A stretch of 64,000 nt of DNA, from the NCBI RefSeq assembly GCF_916618915.1, contig NZ_CAKAKE010000001.1, forward strand, positions 930,001-994,000. Direction: 5' to 3'. The translations under genes were made by a program, and so were the position numbers. The notes beneath the pieces are model-generated. The model did no database searches. It had not been told where the DNA came from and saw nothing but the letters and a program-made list of their open reading frames with translations. Below are positions 40,607 to 48,058 of this stretch, piece by piece. The DNA is from Stenotrophomonas sp. Marseille-Q4652 (GTDB taxonomy: Bacteria > Pseudomonadota > Gammaproteobacteria > Xanthomonadales > Xanthomonadaceae). Position 1 is the first letter of the stretch. Each line of letters begins with the position of its first letter.

Positions 40607-41880
40607 GGGGTGTCTCCTTGCGTCGCCCGTGTCGGTGCCGCCACGAAAGGCGCTCCGGTCAGGCGTTGGATTTCGATAAGGGCGCGCTGGGCTTCAAACG
40701 CGGCGTCGAGTTGTTGTTTGCGCGCGGCGGTGCGTTCGGACTGCAACTGCGCCCATTCCAGGTAGCTGATGGCCCCGGCGCGGTAGGCGCGCTCGGCCGC
40801 CGCTTCGGCCCTGGCGAGCTTGGGCATCACGTCGGTGCGCAGCCGATCCAGCTCCACCTGCGCCGTGAGGTAGCGCCCGTGCGCTTCGGCCAGTGTCGAA
40901 TACAGCGACAGCCCCTTGGACTCGCGTTCGATCTCCAGCGCGGTGAGTTCGGCCTCGGCCACGCGGATCTCCGGCTGCGCGCGGCGACTCGCGCCCAGCG
41001 GCATCGACACACTGCCCACGAGGGCCAAGTCGTCTGTTGACTGCAACCTGCGGATGCCGACTTCCCAATCCAGATCCGCCTTGGCATCGGCACGCGCGAG
41101 TTGCAGGCGCGCCTCACGGATACGGCGCTCACCGACGAACTGCGCAAGCTCGGGCGTCTGTTCCAGCAAGCTCGCCAGGGTGGCAAACGCAGGCACCTCG
41201 GGCAGGACCGTCGGGTCGCCAGCCACCGCGTCGAAGGTGGGTGATCGCTCGCCCCACAGGGCGGCCAGGTGCTGCCGCGCCGCCGCATGGCGTTGCTCGG
41301 CACGGGCACGATCCAACTCCGCTCGGGCCAGGGCCGCCTGCGCGGTCAGCACGACCGACTCGGGCGAAGCGCCGGCCTGCAGCCGTTGCCGCGCTCCGGC
41401 GACGGTACGTTGCCGCTGGGCAATGTCGAGCTCGGCGATCTCGCGCTGGCGTTGCGCGGCGACCATCGCCAAGTAGCGACGCGCGACTTCCGCCAGCAGG
41501 TCGAGGCGCCGGGCCTCGCGCTCGACCGCCAGGGCATCGATGCGACTTTGCGCCAGCGTGCGACGCGCATCGAGCTTGCCGCCACGCTCCAGCACCGACG
41601 CCAGGGTCAGGGTCAGCTCCGCGCCGCTCAGGCCACTCGCCTCGCCGGTGCCGAAAGCGTTCTCGACGCTGGCGCCGGCGACCAGTGGGGGGCGCAGGGT
41701 TGCGCGGCCCAGTTCGGCGGCGAGCACGTTGTGTCGCGCCCCGAGCAGGCGCAGATCGGGATGGGATTCGGCGACGCGCGCAAATGCGTCGTCCAGGGAG
41801 AGTCGATCAGCCGCGTTCGCCGGCCATGCAATGGCGGACACGGCGACCAGTGCGGCGAACGCCGCAAGTCGCACAGACAT
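40603..41880 (-). CDS. czcC: CzcC-like outer-membrane efflux protein (TolC family)
   Basis: 425 residues with a signal peptide (FAALVAVSAIAWPANA) and OEP repeats: LSLDDAFARVAESHPDLRLL opens repeat one and EIRVAEAELTALEIERESKG repeat two. Long helices rich in Ala, Glu, Gln and Arg follow, consistent with the alpha-barrel. It forms the outer-membrane channel for the CzcCBA pump. Its start lies 53 bp after the end of the czcI-like gene, which is interrupted by an IS. Confidence 0.92.
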
Positions 41881-41981
41881 GGAAACACTCCAATCGGAAA
41901 GGGCCAGAAGCCGGCATCAGCGCCGGTGGGGCGTCAGGCCGAGATCGGAGGTCGGAAGGGGGCGAGCCATCGCCCGCTAGG

Positions 41982-43009
41982 TGTGATCTCTCAGTAGGTT
42001 GTTCATCCGGGGTGATCCCGGAAGACTGGAGGTGCGAATCAGCCACCCCTCCAGGAGCCCCGGATGAACCTGCATAAACATGCCCGTCTTACGCCTCGCG
42101 GTCGAGCCTTGCTTGTGGAGCGAGTGATCAACCATGGCCTGCGGGTCGAGGAGGCAGCGCATGCCGCGGGCGTGAGCGTCAGAACCGCTTACAAGTGGCT
42201 GCGCCGCTTTCGCGAGGAAGGCTGGGCAGGCCTGGATGACCGGTCATCGCGCCCGCACCGCTGTCCGCATGCCACCCCACCATCGGTGGCCGCCGAGGTG
42301 ACCGCGCTGCGCCGTCAACGCCAGACCTACCGCCAGATCGCATTGGCCCTGCCGGTCGGCCTGAGCACCATTGCCCGACTGATGCGCCGTGCCGGGCTGC
42401 ACCGGTTGGCCGAGCTGGATCCTGCGCCCCCGGACAATCGCTACGAGTATCACCAGGCCGGGGACCTGCTGCATCTTGATATCAAGATGCTGGGTCGCTT
42501 CTGGCGCCCTGGCCATCGGGTCACGGGCGATCGCCAGGGCGCCTCCGATGGCGCAGGCTGGGAGTTCGTCCACCTCGCCATCGACGATCACTCACGAGTC
42601 GCCTTCGGCACCATCGAAGATGATGAGCGCGGATCCAGCGCCTGCCGCGCACTGCTTCAAGCCCTGCGCTACTACCGCGGCCTGGGCGTCACCTTCACCC
42701 GGGTGATGACCGACAACGGTGCCTGCTACAAGTCCCGGCGCTTCCGCCGGCTCCTGCGCCGCTTGGGCCTGCGCCATCTGCGCACGCGACCCTACACCCC
42801 GCGTACCAACGGCAAGGCCGAACGCCTGGTCCAGACCGCTTTGCGCGAATGGGCCTATGCCCGCTCCTACGACAGCTCGGAGCAGCGTCGGCACGCTCTT
42901 CCTCGCTGGCTGCACCAGTACAACTGGCACCGGCCGCACGCCAGCCTTGGCTACCAACCCCCGATCAGCCGCATCCAGCTTCCACTGAACAACGTCCTGG
43001 GTTTACACA
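41982..43009 (+). mobile_element. IS481-family insertion sequence
   Basis: 1028 bp. The left end TGTGATCTCTCAGTAGG..GTTGTTCA and the right end (minus strand) TGTGTAAACCCAGGAC..GTTGTTCA form imperfect inverted repeats. A 6-bp target duplication GCTAGG flanks it at 41976-41981 and 43010-43015. One transposase gene fills the element. Inserted in the last third of the czcI-like gene. Confidence 0.9.
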
Positions 43010-43014
43010 GCTAG
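42064..43014 (+). CDS. IS481-family transposase
   Basis: 316 residues from ATG 42064. Helix-turn-helix region: RLTPRGRALLVERVINHGLR and AAHAAGVSVRTAYKWLRRFR. Catalytic core: LLHLDIKMLGRFWRPGHRVT (first Asp), FTRVMTDNGACYKSRRFRRL (second Asp) and YTPRTNGKAERLVQTALREW (Glu). It ends NNVLGLHS. The stop codon TAG (43012-43014) lies in the duplicated target sequence, beyond the IS end, so the reading frame is closed by host DNA at this insertion site. Confidence 0.92.
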   Translation: MNLHKHARLTPRGRALLVERVINHGLRVEEAAHAAGVSVRTAYKWLRRFREEGWAGLDDRSSRPHRCPHATPPSVAAEVTALRRQRQTYRQIALALPVGLSTIARLMRRAGLHRLAELDPAPPDNRYEYHQAGDLLHLDIKMLGRFWRPGHRVTGDRQGASDGAGWEFVHLAIDDHSRVAFGTIEDDERGSSACRALLQALRYYRGLGVTFTRVMTDNGACYKSRRFRRLLRRLGLRHLRTRPYTPRTNGKAERLVQTALREWAYARSYDSSEQRRHALPRWLHQYNWHRPHASLGYQPPISRIQLPLNNVLGLHS

Positions 43015-43323
43015 GCACAAGGCGCGAGTCCGTCAGGTTCGTGGGTTCGCTGTGACTGATCCGGGGCAGCACCAGCGGTGCAGCGGGTGTAGGCACCACA
43101 TGCCCGCAGCAGTGAGCCAAGTGGTGCATGACGTGCAGCGTGCCGGCGGCATTGCCCTCTTCATCGGGCGCTCCGGTTTCGCTGATGTCGTGCACGCTCG
43201 CGGCGCCGTGCGACAGCTCGTGCAATTCGCTCACCGAGCCCAGCACCGGCTGCAGGACCACGCTCAACGCCAATGCCGCCAGCATCAGCCAGCGACAGAG
43301 GGACAGCGGGGGACGGCGCGAGG

Positions 43324-43941
43324 TCATGCAGAGGGCGATTTCGATTCGGCGCGGGCACGGCGGGCATCGCCGAGGATCTCGATGGCTTCCTTGATCACGT
43401 ACAGGCCGATCAGGGTGCCGATGACGTAATCCGGGTACGGGGTGGCGAGCCAGAGTACCAATACACCGGCCAGGATGACGCCGATGTTGGCCACCACGTC
43501 GGCGCGGGTGAACAGCCAGGTGGCACGCAGGTGGACCTCGCCCGCCTTCAGCGGGGCAAGCAGGCGCAGGACGGTGACGTTGACCGCAAGCGACAGCAGC
43601 GCGGTGCCGATCATCCAGCCGCTGAGCGGCTCGGCGCCATAGACGACGCGCCGGCCCACCTCCACCAGCACGCCGATACCGAGCACGAGCAGCACGCTGC
43701 CACTGAGCCAGGCCGCGTTCGCCTTGAAGCGGGCGGTGCGCCCAATGGCCACCAGGCCGATCGCGTAGGCGGTGGCGTCGGACAGCATGTCCAGGGCGTC
43801 GGCCAGCAGGCCGGTCGACTGGGCGATCCAGCCGGCAAGGCCGCCGATCACCGCCATGGCGGCGTTGAGCACCAGGGCGATGCGCAGTACGCGCCGCTCC
43901 TGTGCGTTCTTTGCCTCATGGTGGCAGCCGCAATCGCTCAT
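43324..43941 (-). CDS. small cation diffusion facilitator (CDF) transporter
   Basis: 205 residues from ATG 43941; the longer upstream frame overlaps the regulator gene and is rejected. The N-terminus SDCGCHHEAKNAQERRVLRI has a Cys/His motif. Six helices follow with the CDF signatures GLLADALDMLSDATAYAIGL (metal-site Asp residues) and RADVVANIGVILAGVLVLWL. It lacks the usual C-terminal cytoplasmic domain and is therefore short, like other compact CDFs found beside cadR/czc genes. It exports Zn, Cd or Co to the periplasm for CzcCBA. First gene of the operon; its promoter is under the divergent MerR regulator. Confidence 0.88.
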   Translation of the reverse strand: MSDCGCHHEAKNAQERRVLRIALVLNAAMAVIGGLAGWIAQSTGLLADALDMLSDATAYAIGLVAIGRTARFKANAAWLSGSVLLVLGIGVLVEVGRRVVYGAEPLSGWMIGTALLSLAVNVTVLRLLAPLKAGEVHLRATWLFTRADVVANIGVILAGVLVLWLATPYPDYVIGTLIGLYVIKEAIEILGDARRARAESKSPSA

Positions 43942-43996
43942 CGGGGTCCTCGTCGAACAGATGCCACCCGGCCAGGGTGGCGGCGGAATGCGGCGA

Positions 43997-44027
43997 AGGA
44001 TAAAGTCTGTAGTAGCTACGGAGTCAA
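43997..44027 (-). promoter_or_regulatory. MerR-family promoter of the CDF-czc operon
   Basis: Minus strand: TTGACT (44027-44022), 19-bp spacer, TATCCT (44002-43997). The spacer contains the perfect 8-bp palindrome GTAGCTAC (44012-44019), as in CadR/ZntR/PbrR operators. The regulator gene starts five bases away on the plus strand. Confidence 0.8.
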
Positions 44028-44031
44028 GCAC

Positions 44032-44463
44032 GTGAAGATCAGCGAAGCGGCCGCCGCCAGTGGCTGCCACCTGGAGACCATCCGCTACTACGAGCGCTCG
44101 GGCCTGGTGTCGCCGCCCAAGCGCACGCACAGCGGCTATCGCTCCTACACCCCCGCCGATGTCGACCGGCTGCGCTTCATCAGCCGAGGGCGCGAGCTGG
44201 GCTTCAGTCTGGAGGAGATCCGCAGCCTGCTGCGCTTGGACGACGACCCCACCATGTCGTGCCGCGACGTCGACGCCATGGCCCGCACCCATCTGGCCGA
44301 TATCCAGGGGCGCATCGCAGAGTTGCAGCGTATGGCGTCGGAACTGGAACGGGTCATTGCCGACTGCGCCGGCGGCGAGCGCGGAACGTGCACCATCCTG
44401 GGGGCACTGCGCCGGCCGGGCAGCGCCCAGGTTTCATGTCCGGAACCGGGGTGCCGCTCATGA
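44032..44463 (+). CDS. CadR/ZntR-like MerR regulator
   Basis: 143 residues from GTG 44032. HTH: KISEAAAASGCHLETIRYYE and THSGYRSYTPADVDRLRFIS. Metal ligands of the Cd/Zn/Pb branch are in place: MSCRDVDAMARTHL (the Cys near 79 of ZntR), DCAGGERGTCTILGAL, and a C-terminal CPEPGC that resembles the CadR tail. It should activate the divergent CDF-czc operon on Cd, Zn or Pb. Its stop overlaps the start of an integrase stub (ATGA). Confidence 0.9.
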   Translation: MKISEAAAASGCHLETIRYYERSGLVSPPKRTHSGYRSYTPADVDRLRFISRGRELGFSLEEIRSLLRLDDDPTMSCRDVDAMARTHLADIQGRIAELQRMASELERVIADCAGGERGTCTILGALRRPGSAQVSCPEPGCRS

Positions 44464-44562
44464 GCCTCGAACGGTATCTGGAGGCCGCCGGACGCAAAAA
44501 CACGCAGCGCAGGCGAACTTGTCGGCTGCTAGCCACGATAACGCCCCCTAATCGCGCATAGC
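44460..44562 (+). pseudogene. tyrosine recombinase, N-terminal stub
   Basis: Starting at ATG 44460 the peptide SLERYLEAAGRKNTQRR resembles the first residues of phage-type (tyrosine) integrases, whose SAM-like domain begins with a helix of this type followed by a SYxxAxxxF segment. Homology ends at about 44510, then RTCRLLATITPPNRA reads into unrelated DNA. The rest of the enzyme is absent. The break lies within ten bases of a TGTCGG hexamer at 44520. Confidence 0.5.
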
Positions 44563-44721
44563 TGCTTCACCTGGAAGATGGCCGATGCGCTACATCGGCC
44601 ACACCAAGCAGGCCTGCAGTTCACCGCAAGCTTGATGCGCACATCAGGTTCTTGGCTGGCCGACGGCGATGGGCGGCTGGCGGCTAGGCACGTTGCTGAT
44701 CAACAACGAATTCTGCCAGCA
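44563..44721. other. no recognisable gene
   Basis: Short stretch between the integrase stub and the first minus-strand gene of the next module. A 44578-44826 plus-strand frame looks non-coding. A short hairpin GGCCGATG..CATCGGCC sits at 44581-44601. Confidence 0.4.
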
Positions 44722-44958
44722 CTAGCCCTCGCTCAGGATCATTCCGCCATCTTGTGCCCATATGACATTCTTCAGCTCGCCATCAACGTGCTTGGCGACC
44801 TCGGACTTGACGGCGTCGATACTTGACAGCGGCTCAGTTTCGATCCGCTTGGCGCCCTTCAGGTATACCACCCCGACCCAACGGCCACCGTCTACCGGAT
44901 GCAGATGAAGCTCGTTTGCCGCATTGGACACGGAATCAGTCAGACCCTGGCTGCTCAT
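44722..44958 (-). CDS. hypothetical small protein
   Basis: 78 residues from ATG 44958. Sequence: SSQGLTDSVSNAANELHLHP and GGRWVGVVYLKGAKRIETEP, then a C-terminal ELKNVIWAQDGGMILSEG. It looks like a compact alpha/beta domain without signal peptide or Cys. I do not recognise it. It overlaps the 3' end of the next minus-strand gene by 23 bases, so the two are probably translated from one message. Confidence 0.5.
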   Translation of the reverse strand: MSSQGLTDSVSNAANELHLHPVDGGRWVGVVYLKGAKRIETEPLSSIDAVKSEVAKHVDGELKNVIWAQDGGMILSEG

Positions 44959-45355
44959 CTTCCACCTTCTCATTTCGCGGCATGGGGCCGGGCCAAAGCC
45001 CTCGCTCGAACGCAGGATTCAGGAACTGGGACAAAGCTTCGATCTGCTCGCCAGACAATGAAGCACGCACTTCCTTGGCTATGCGGGCGTGCTGCTGTTC
45101 CGGTAGTTCTTGTGGCGCACCAGCGTCGTCCGCATCCGGCTGACCGGTTCCGGCACGCTGCAGCGGCATCGCTGCGCGAGCCAGGTCGTCCAGCAGGAGA
45201 TGAAACACCTCGTCCTCTACTCGGCACTCCGCAAGGACACGTTCGCGGATGTAGTCGGCGAGTGATCGGCCTTCCATGCGGGCGGACTCGACGAGCTTGC
45301 GCTTCTCCTCGGAGGTAAAAGCGACCTTCACCGATGCGTTCCGGACGTCAGGCAT
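44936..45355 (-). CDS. ribbon-helix-helix/MobC-like protein
   Basis: 139 residues. The N-terminus NASVKVAFTSEEKRKLVESA and MEGRSLADYIRERVLAEC has the pattern of an MbeC/MobC or RHH DNA-binding domain of plasmid mobilisation accessory proteins. The remaining part is a helical tail (IAKEVRASLSGEQIEALSQF). No relaxase gene is visible nearby, so a mobilisation role is doubtful; it may be a regulator carried by the transposon. Confidence 0.55.
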   Translation of the reverse strand: MPDVRNASVKVAFTSEEKRKLVESARMEGRSLADYIRERVLAECRVEDEVFHLLLDDLARAAMPLQRAGTGQPDADDAGAPQELPEQQHARIAKEVRASLSGEQIEALSQFLNPAFERGLWPGPMPRNEKVEDEQPGSD

Positions 45356-45411
45356 TCACGTCTCCCGAGTCACCGTCCGAATGGACGGCGCGCACACCGT
45401 CAGATCGGCCG

Positions 45412-45738
45412 TTACTTGCTTGTGGCAGTTGACTGCTCGACCTGCTTCACCAGATCGCGCTTCTGCGTCTTGCTGAGATCGTTCCAGCGCAGCAGCAGCT
45501 TGGGCAGCATCTCGTCCTCGGTATACAGGAACGCGGCAGGGACATTCAAGGCTTCCGCAAGCTTCTTCGCCATCTCGGCGCGGGGCTCGTGCACGCCGCG
45601 TTCGTACTGGTTGACGCGAGGACTCGCCACTTCAGGCTCCATACCGGCCAGAACGCCAAGCTGAGCCTGGGAAAGACCCGCACGACTACGTGCTTCGGCC
45701 AGTCTCTGGGCAAAGATTGGACGCGTGGTGTCGGACAC
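45412..45738 (-). CDS. XRE-family HTH regulator
   Basis: About 108 residues from GTG 45738; a longer frame to 45774 exists but would include a 20-bp operator palindrome (45746-45765), so the later start is preferred. Core: FAQRLAEARSRAGLSQAQLG then MEPEVASPRVNQYERGVHEP and KKLAEALNVPAAFLYTEDE, a Cro/CI-type HTH. The Leu-rich tail LLLRWNDLSKTQKRDLVKQV may dimerise. Likely controls its own promoter and the divergent gene at 45841. Confidence 0.82.
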   Translation of the reverse strand: MSDTTRPIFAQRLAEARSRAGLSQAQLGVLAGMEPEVASPRVNQYERGVHEPRAEMAKKLAEALNVPAAFLYTEDEMLPKLLLRWNDLSKTQKRDLVKQVEQSTATSK

Positions 45739-45745
45739 TGTGCCC

Positions 45746-45765
45746 CCTATGGTTGGAACCATAGG
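45746..45765. promoter_or_regulatory. perfect 20-bp operator palindrome
   Basis: CCTATGGTT-GG-AACCATAGG, nine-base arms with a two-base centre, directly upstream of the XRE gene. Most likely the binding site of that regulator or of a divergent one. Confidence 0.7.
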
Positions 45766-45788
45766 ATGGCGCAAGCGTCCACGCTTTC

Positions 45789-45809
45789 ACACTAAGATAT
45801 CCTTAGTGT
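45789..45809. promoter_or_regulatory. second operator palindrome with probable divergent promoters
   Basis: ACACTAAG-ATATC-CTTAGTGT, eight-base perfect arms. It is AT-rich enough to contain a -10 element and sits between the XRE gene (minus) and the 45841 gene (plus). The sequence differs from the neighbouring palindrome, so two different repressors may act here. Confidence 0.65.
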
Positions 45810-45840
45810 CCGGTCAAGTCTTCAAGGATCCAACTGCTCC

Positions 45841-46170
45841 ATGGGCCTCTACCTGGTCGCACCTGAGCACGGCATAGCCCTCGAGGTCCCGATCTCGGAG
45901 TCGGACGAGCGCGCCCTCCTTCGTCAATGGGCCCGGTTGCGAGAGGCTGCCGCGCGCGAGCGATTCAACGTCAGGCTTGGCAAGCACTTGACCAGCGCAC
46001 TGTCTGAAGCCTTGGACTGGGATATCAAGGCACCAACTGATGCCCAGATGGCGCTGGCGGCGGTGCTCGCCCAAAAGCTAGCGACGGATGTCCCGCCCGG
46101 GGCATTGTCCTCCCGCTTGGAGATGTCACTCTTCATCGACAAAGCGTCCGCTCGCCTCCGCGACGGCTGA
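45841..46170 (+). CDS. hypothetical protein divergent from the XRE gene
   Basis: 109 residues. N-terminus GLYLVAPEHGIALEVPISES, a helical middle ERALLRQWARLREAAARERF and a segment APTDAQMALAAVLAQKLATD. Soluble, no Cys. I do not recognise the family. Its position behind a double-palindrome promoter opposite an XRE regulator is typical of an autoregulated accessory pair, but no toxin or antitoxin signature is visible. Confidence 0.55.
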   Translation: MGLYLVAPEHGIALEVPISESDERALLRQWARLREAAARERFNVRLGKHLTSALSEALDWDIKAPTDAQMALAAVLAQKLATDVPPGALSSRLEMSLFIDKASARLRDG

Positions 46171-46210
46171 CCGGTGCGCCCGCTGGTGCTTTTGTGGCTC
46201 TCGTTCCGGC

Positions 46211-47293
46211 TCATCGAATGTGGTCGGGAGGCAGGCGCACGCATTGACCGGATGCGAGTACTGAGGCACCCCAATCGCATCTCGCGTTGTTCTCTGCGAC
46301 GAAAGCGGACAGGCGCGGCTGAACCGCGTCCGATGGCATGAGCGTCCTGAGACGCGGCCCCAGGCCACACAGAAGATCAAAGCCGAAGTCGAGCTGCAGT
46401 AACCGACGCAGCTGCCGAGTATTGCCCACCAGGGAGAAACCTGGCCAACCACGCATGTGAAGGTTCAACGCTGTCCGTCTGAGCCATTCTGATTGTGACT
46501 GGAGCATATTTCGGTCCAGGTCCATCTCGAACTCCTCCCCGGCAGCCATCGGGAAGATGTATCGGATAAAGAACTCGAACAGCTCGACCGAAATGAACTT
46601 AAGCGGGCTTGCAACTGCCGCCATCAGCAAGGTTCGATGCAGTGATCGACCAATCGTGAAGGCTCTCGATCTATCGCCATTCACATAGGCGTCCTGCAAC
46701 AACACCACGGTAGCCGCCAACGACTGCAGCCCCGCTTGTCCTTGCAGGCTCCTCAACGACGTGCCCAATGCTTTTCGAAGAACGTAGCGTCCTTTTGCCA
46801 ACTCCCGCTGGTCGAACACGGCAGTCTGGATACCAGGCCCAAGGGCTCGCAGAAGGGTGTCTCCATTGCCCTTCGGTGCTTTGCTGATGTCCAGGGCACA
46901 CCAGGCGGGGCTCATAAGCGGCTCATCCGATCCGGGGAGCTTCTCCGCGCACGCCCGTACCGTTTCGGCTCCCGGGAGGTGCAGCCCACCGGCGTACTTC
47001 GCCCAGAGGTTGTTGTGGTGAAACCCGTCCTTGTAGGTCTGCGGCTGAAGCAGGCGACCGAGGCCGTATGCCGTTTCGCAACCTGATTGCGCGCGCAACT
47101 CCTCGAACCACAGGCCAACTCTGAGCACATCGAGCGCCCTGCGTGCAGAGTCCGGCTGTCCAGCATCTGCACGCCGAATCAGCTGCTTCAGACGTGTATC
47201 GCCGTAGGATTTGAAGCGATTCAATGGCTTAGGCTCGCAGGAGAGGTGGCGCAATAGAGTAACGACGGCCTTCGTCGTTCCTTGTGGGCCCAA
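46211..47293 (-). CDS. uncharacterised 360-residue transposon-borne protein
   Basis: 360 residues if TTG 47293 is used; the true start could be later because no ATG occurs in the first ~70 residues. Features: RFKSYGDTRLKQLIRRADAG, VGLWFEELRAQSGCETAYGL, a segment FHHNNLWAKYAGGLHLPGAE, and a hydrophobic helical part KFISVELFEFFIRYIFPMAA. The C-terminus has SAFVAENNARCDWGASVLA. It looks like a soluble helical protein, with no ATPase, nuclease or transposase motif I can identify. It is convergent with the 45841 gene and divergent from the small HTH-like gene at 47320; codon use looks coding throughout. Confidence 0.6.
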   Translation of the reverse strand: MGPQGTTKAVVTLLRHLSCEPKPLNRFKSYGDTRLKQLIRRADAGQPDSARRALDVLRVGLWFEELRAQSGCETAYGLGRLLQPQTYKDGFHHNNLWAKYAGGLHLPGAETVRACAEKLPGSDEPLMSPAWCALDISKAPKGNGDTLLRALGPGIQTAVFDQRELAKGRYVLRKALGTSLRSLQGQAGLQSLAATVVLLQDAYVNGDRSRAFTIGRSLHRTLLMAAVASPLKFISVELFEFFIRYIFPMAAGEEFEMDLDRNMLQSQSEWLRRTALNLHMRGWPGFSLVGNTRQLRRLLQLDFGFDLLCGLGPRLRTLMPSDAVQPRLSAFVAENNARCDWGASVLASGQCVRLPPDHIR

Positions 47294-47319
47294 ATCCTAG
47301 CAGCCGTTACGCTACGTGC

Positions 47320-47592
47320 GTGACCTGCCATGACAAGCCAGCGGATCCGCTCGCCGACGCCTTGCAGCAAGACTTGCTGCACCGGTATGGGCCTGTAATT
47401 GGTCAAGACGAGCTGCGTCAGGCGCTGGGCTACGCCTCCGGAGACGGCTTTCGCCAGGCGTTGGCACGGGGCCTGGTCCCGGTCCCTGTCTTCGCCATCC
47501 CACACCGGCGGGGGAAGTACGCGCTCACCAAGGACGTTGCCTCATGGCTTGCCGGGCTGAGGCGCCGAGCGACTCCTCCGGCGGCCGCATGA
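47320..47592 (+). CDS. small HTH-like DNA-binding protein (AlpA/PrtN-like)
   Basis: 90 residues from GTG 47320; a GTG at 47284 would overlap the divergent gene. Core: LHRYGPVIGQDELRQALGYA, GFRQALARGLVPVPVFAIPH and RRGKYALTKDVASWLAGLRR. The GPxxGxxxLRxxLGY ... KYALTxDVAxWL pattern is that of short winged-helix excisionase- or activator-like proteins found on plasmids and islands. Possible regulator or accessory factor for the transposition module; unproven. Confidence 0.6.
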   Translation: MTCHDKPADPLADALQQDLLHRYGPVIGQDELRQALGYASGDGFRQALARGLVPVPVFAIPHRRGKYALTKDVASWLAGLRRRATPPAAA

Positions 47593-48058
47593 GCCCGAAA
47601 GGAGCGCGAGCCGGACGACACGGGGCCCGCATCAGGAAGTACCGAGAGATTTCCCGGCACGAACGGACGCGTGCGGATCATCCGGGGCAAGGGAACGAAC
47701 AGAGAAGGAGCCGACGATGAGCGAGTGAGATTCCATCGCTCGAACGAACTGGGCCACGCACGCCAATGCGGGGCCCAGTAGCTGAAACGGATTCACGCCC
47801 GTTGAGGCTATGTTCCGAGCGCCCTCCTAGGAAGTCAAGTTCCCCTGCCCTGTTCAAACAGGGCGGGATGTATCTGAACGCGCCGGTTCGCCTCAAGGGG
47901 GCCGGCAGGGAGAGCTCAATGCCCATCAAGTCCTATTCCCGGCGCATGCCGGGTTCCTCAGCTATGCCGGCACGTCTGCAGAGATGCTGCGTGGGTGGCA
48001 GCAACCGCAACCACGCAAGGTCGGAGCAAGATCTCAACGTCGATCAAGGAGGTGTCGA
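47593..48058. other. tni leader region
   Basis: 466 bp without a convincing gene; frames on both strands are Arg/Pro-rich and lack start signals. It holds the inverted repeat GCCCTGTT-CA-AACAGGGC at 47847-47864 and, at its end, a strong AAGGAGG ribosome-binding site for tniA. Confidence 0.55.
47847..47864. promoter_or_regulatory. perfect 8-bp inverted repeat upstream of tniA
   Basis: GCCCTGTT-CA-AACAGGGC, about 195 bp before the tniA start. The two-base centre is too short for an RNA terminator loop, so a protein-binding operator is more likely. Confidence 0.5.

Larger units (their letters stand above)
41934..43327 (-). pseudogene. czcI-like small secreted metal protein interrupted by IS481
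   Basis: From ATG 43327 the frame encodes a signal peptide (LCRWLMLAALALSVVLQPVL), then ELHELSHGAASVHDISETGA and VMHHLAHCCGHVVPTPAAP, and is cut at LTDSRLVPS by an insertion sequence (41982-43009). Removing the IS and one copy of the 6-bp duplication restores the last codons GRWLAPFRPPISA with a stop at 41934, giving a 119-residue protein. CzcI proteins are small secreted regulators upstream of czcC. The insertion leaves a hybrid tail CVNPGRCSVEAGCG. The start overlaps the CDF stop (ATGA). Confidence 0.82.

Noticed and set aside
43942..44292. N-terminal extension of the CDF transporter to 44292
   Set aside because: It overlaps the divergent regulator and its promoter; ATG 43941 gives the normal compact CDF.
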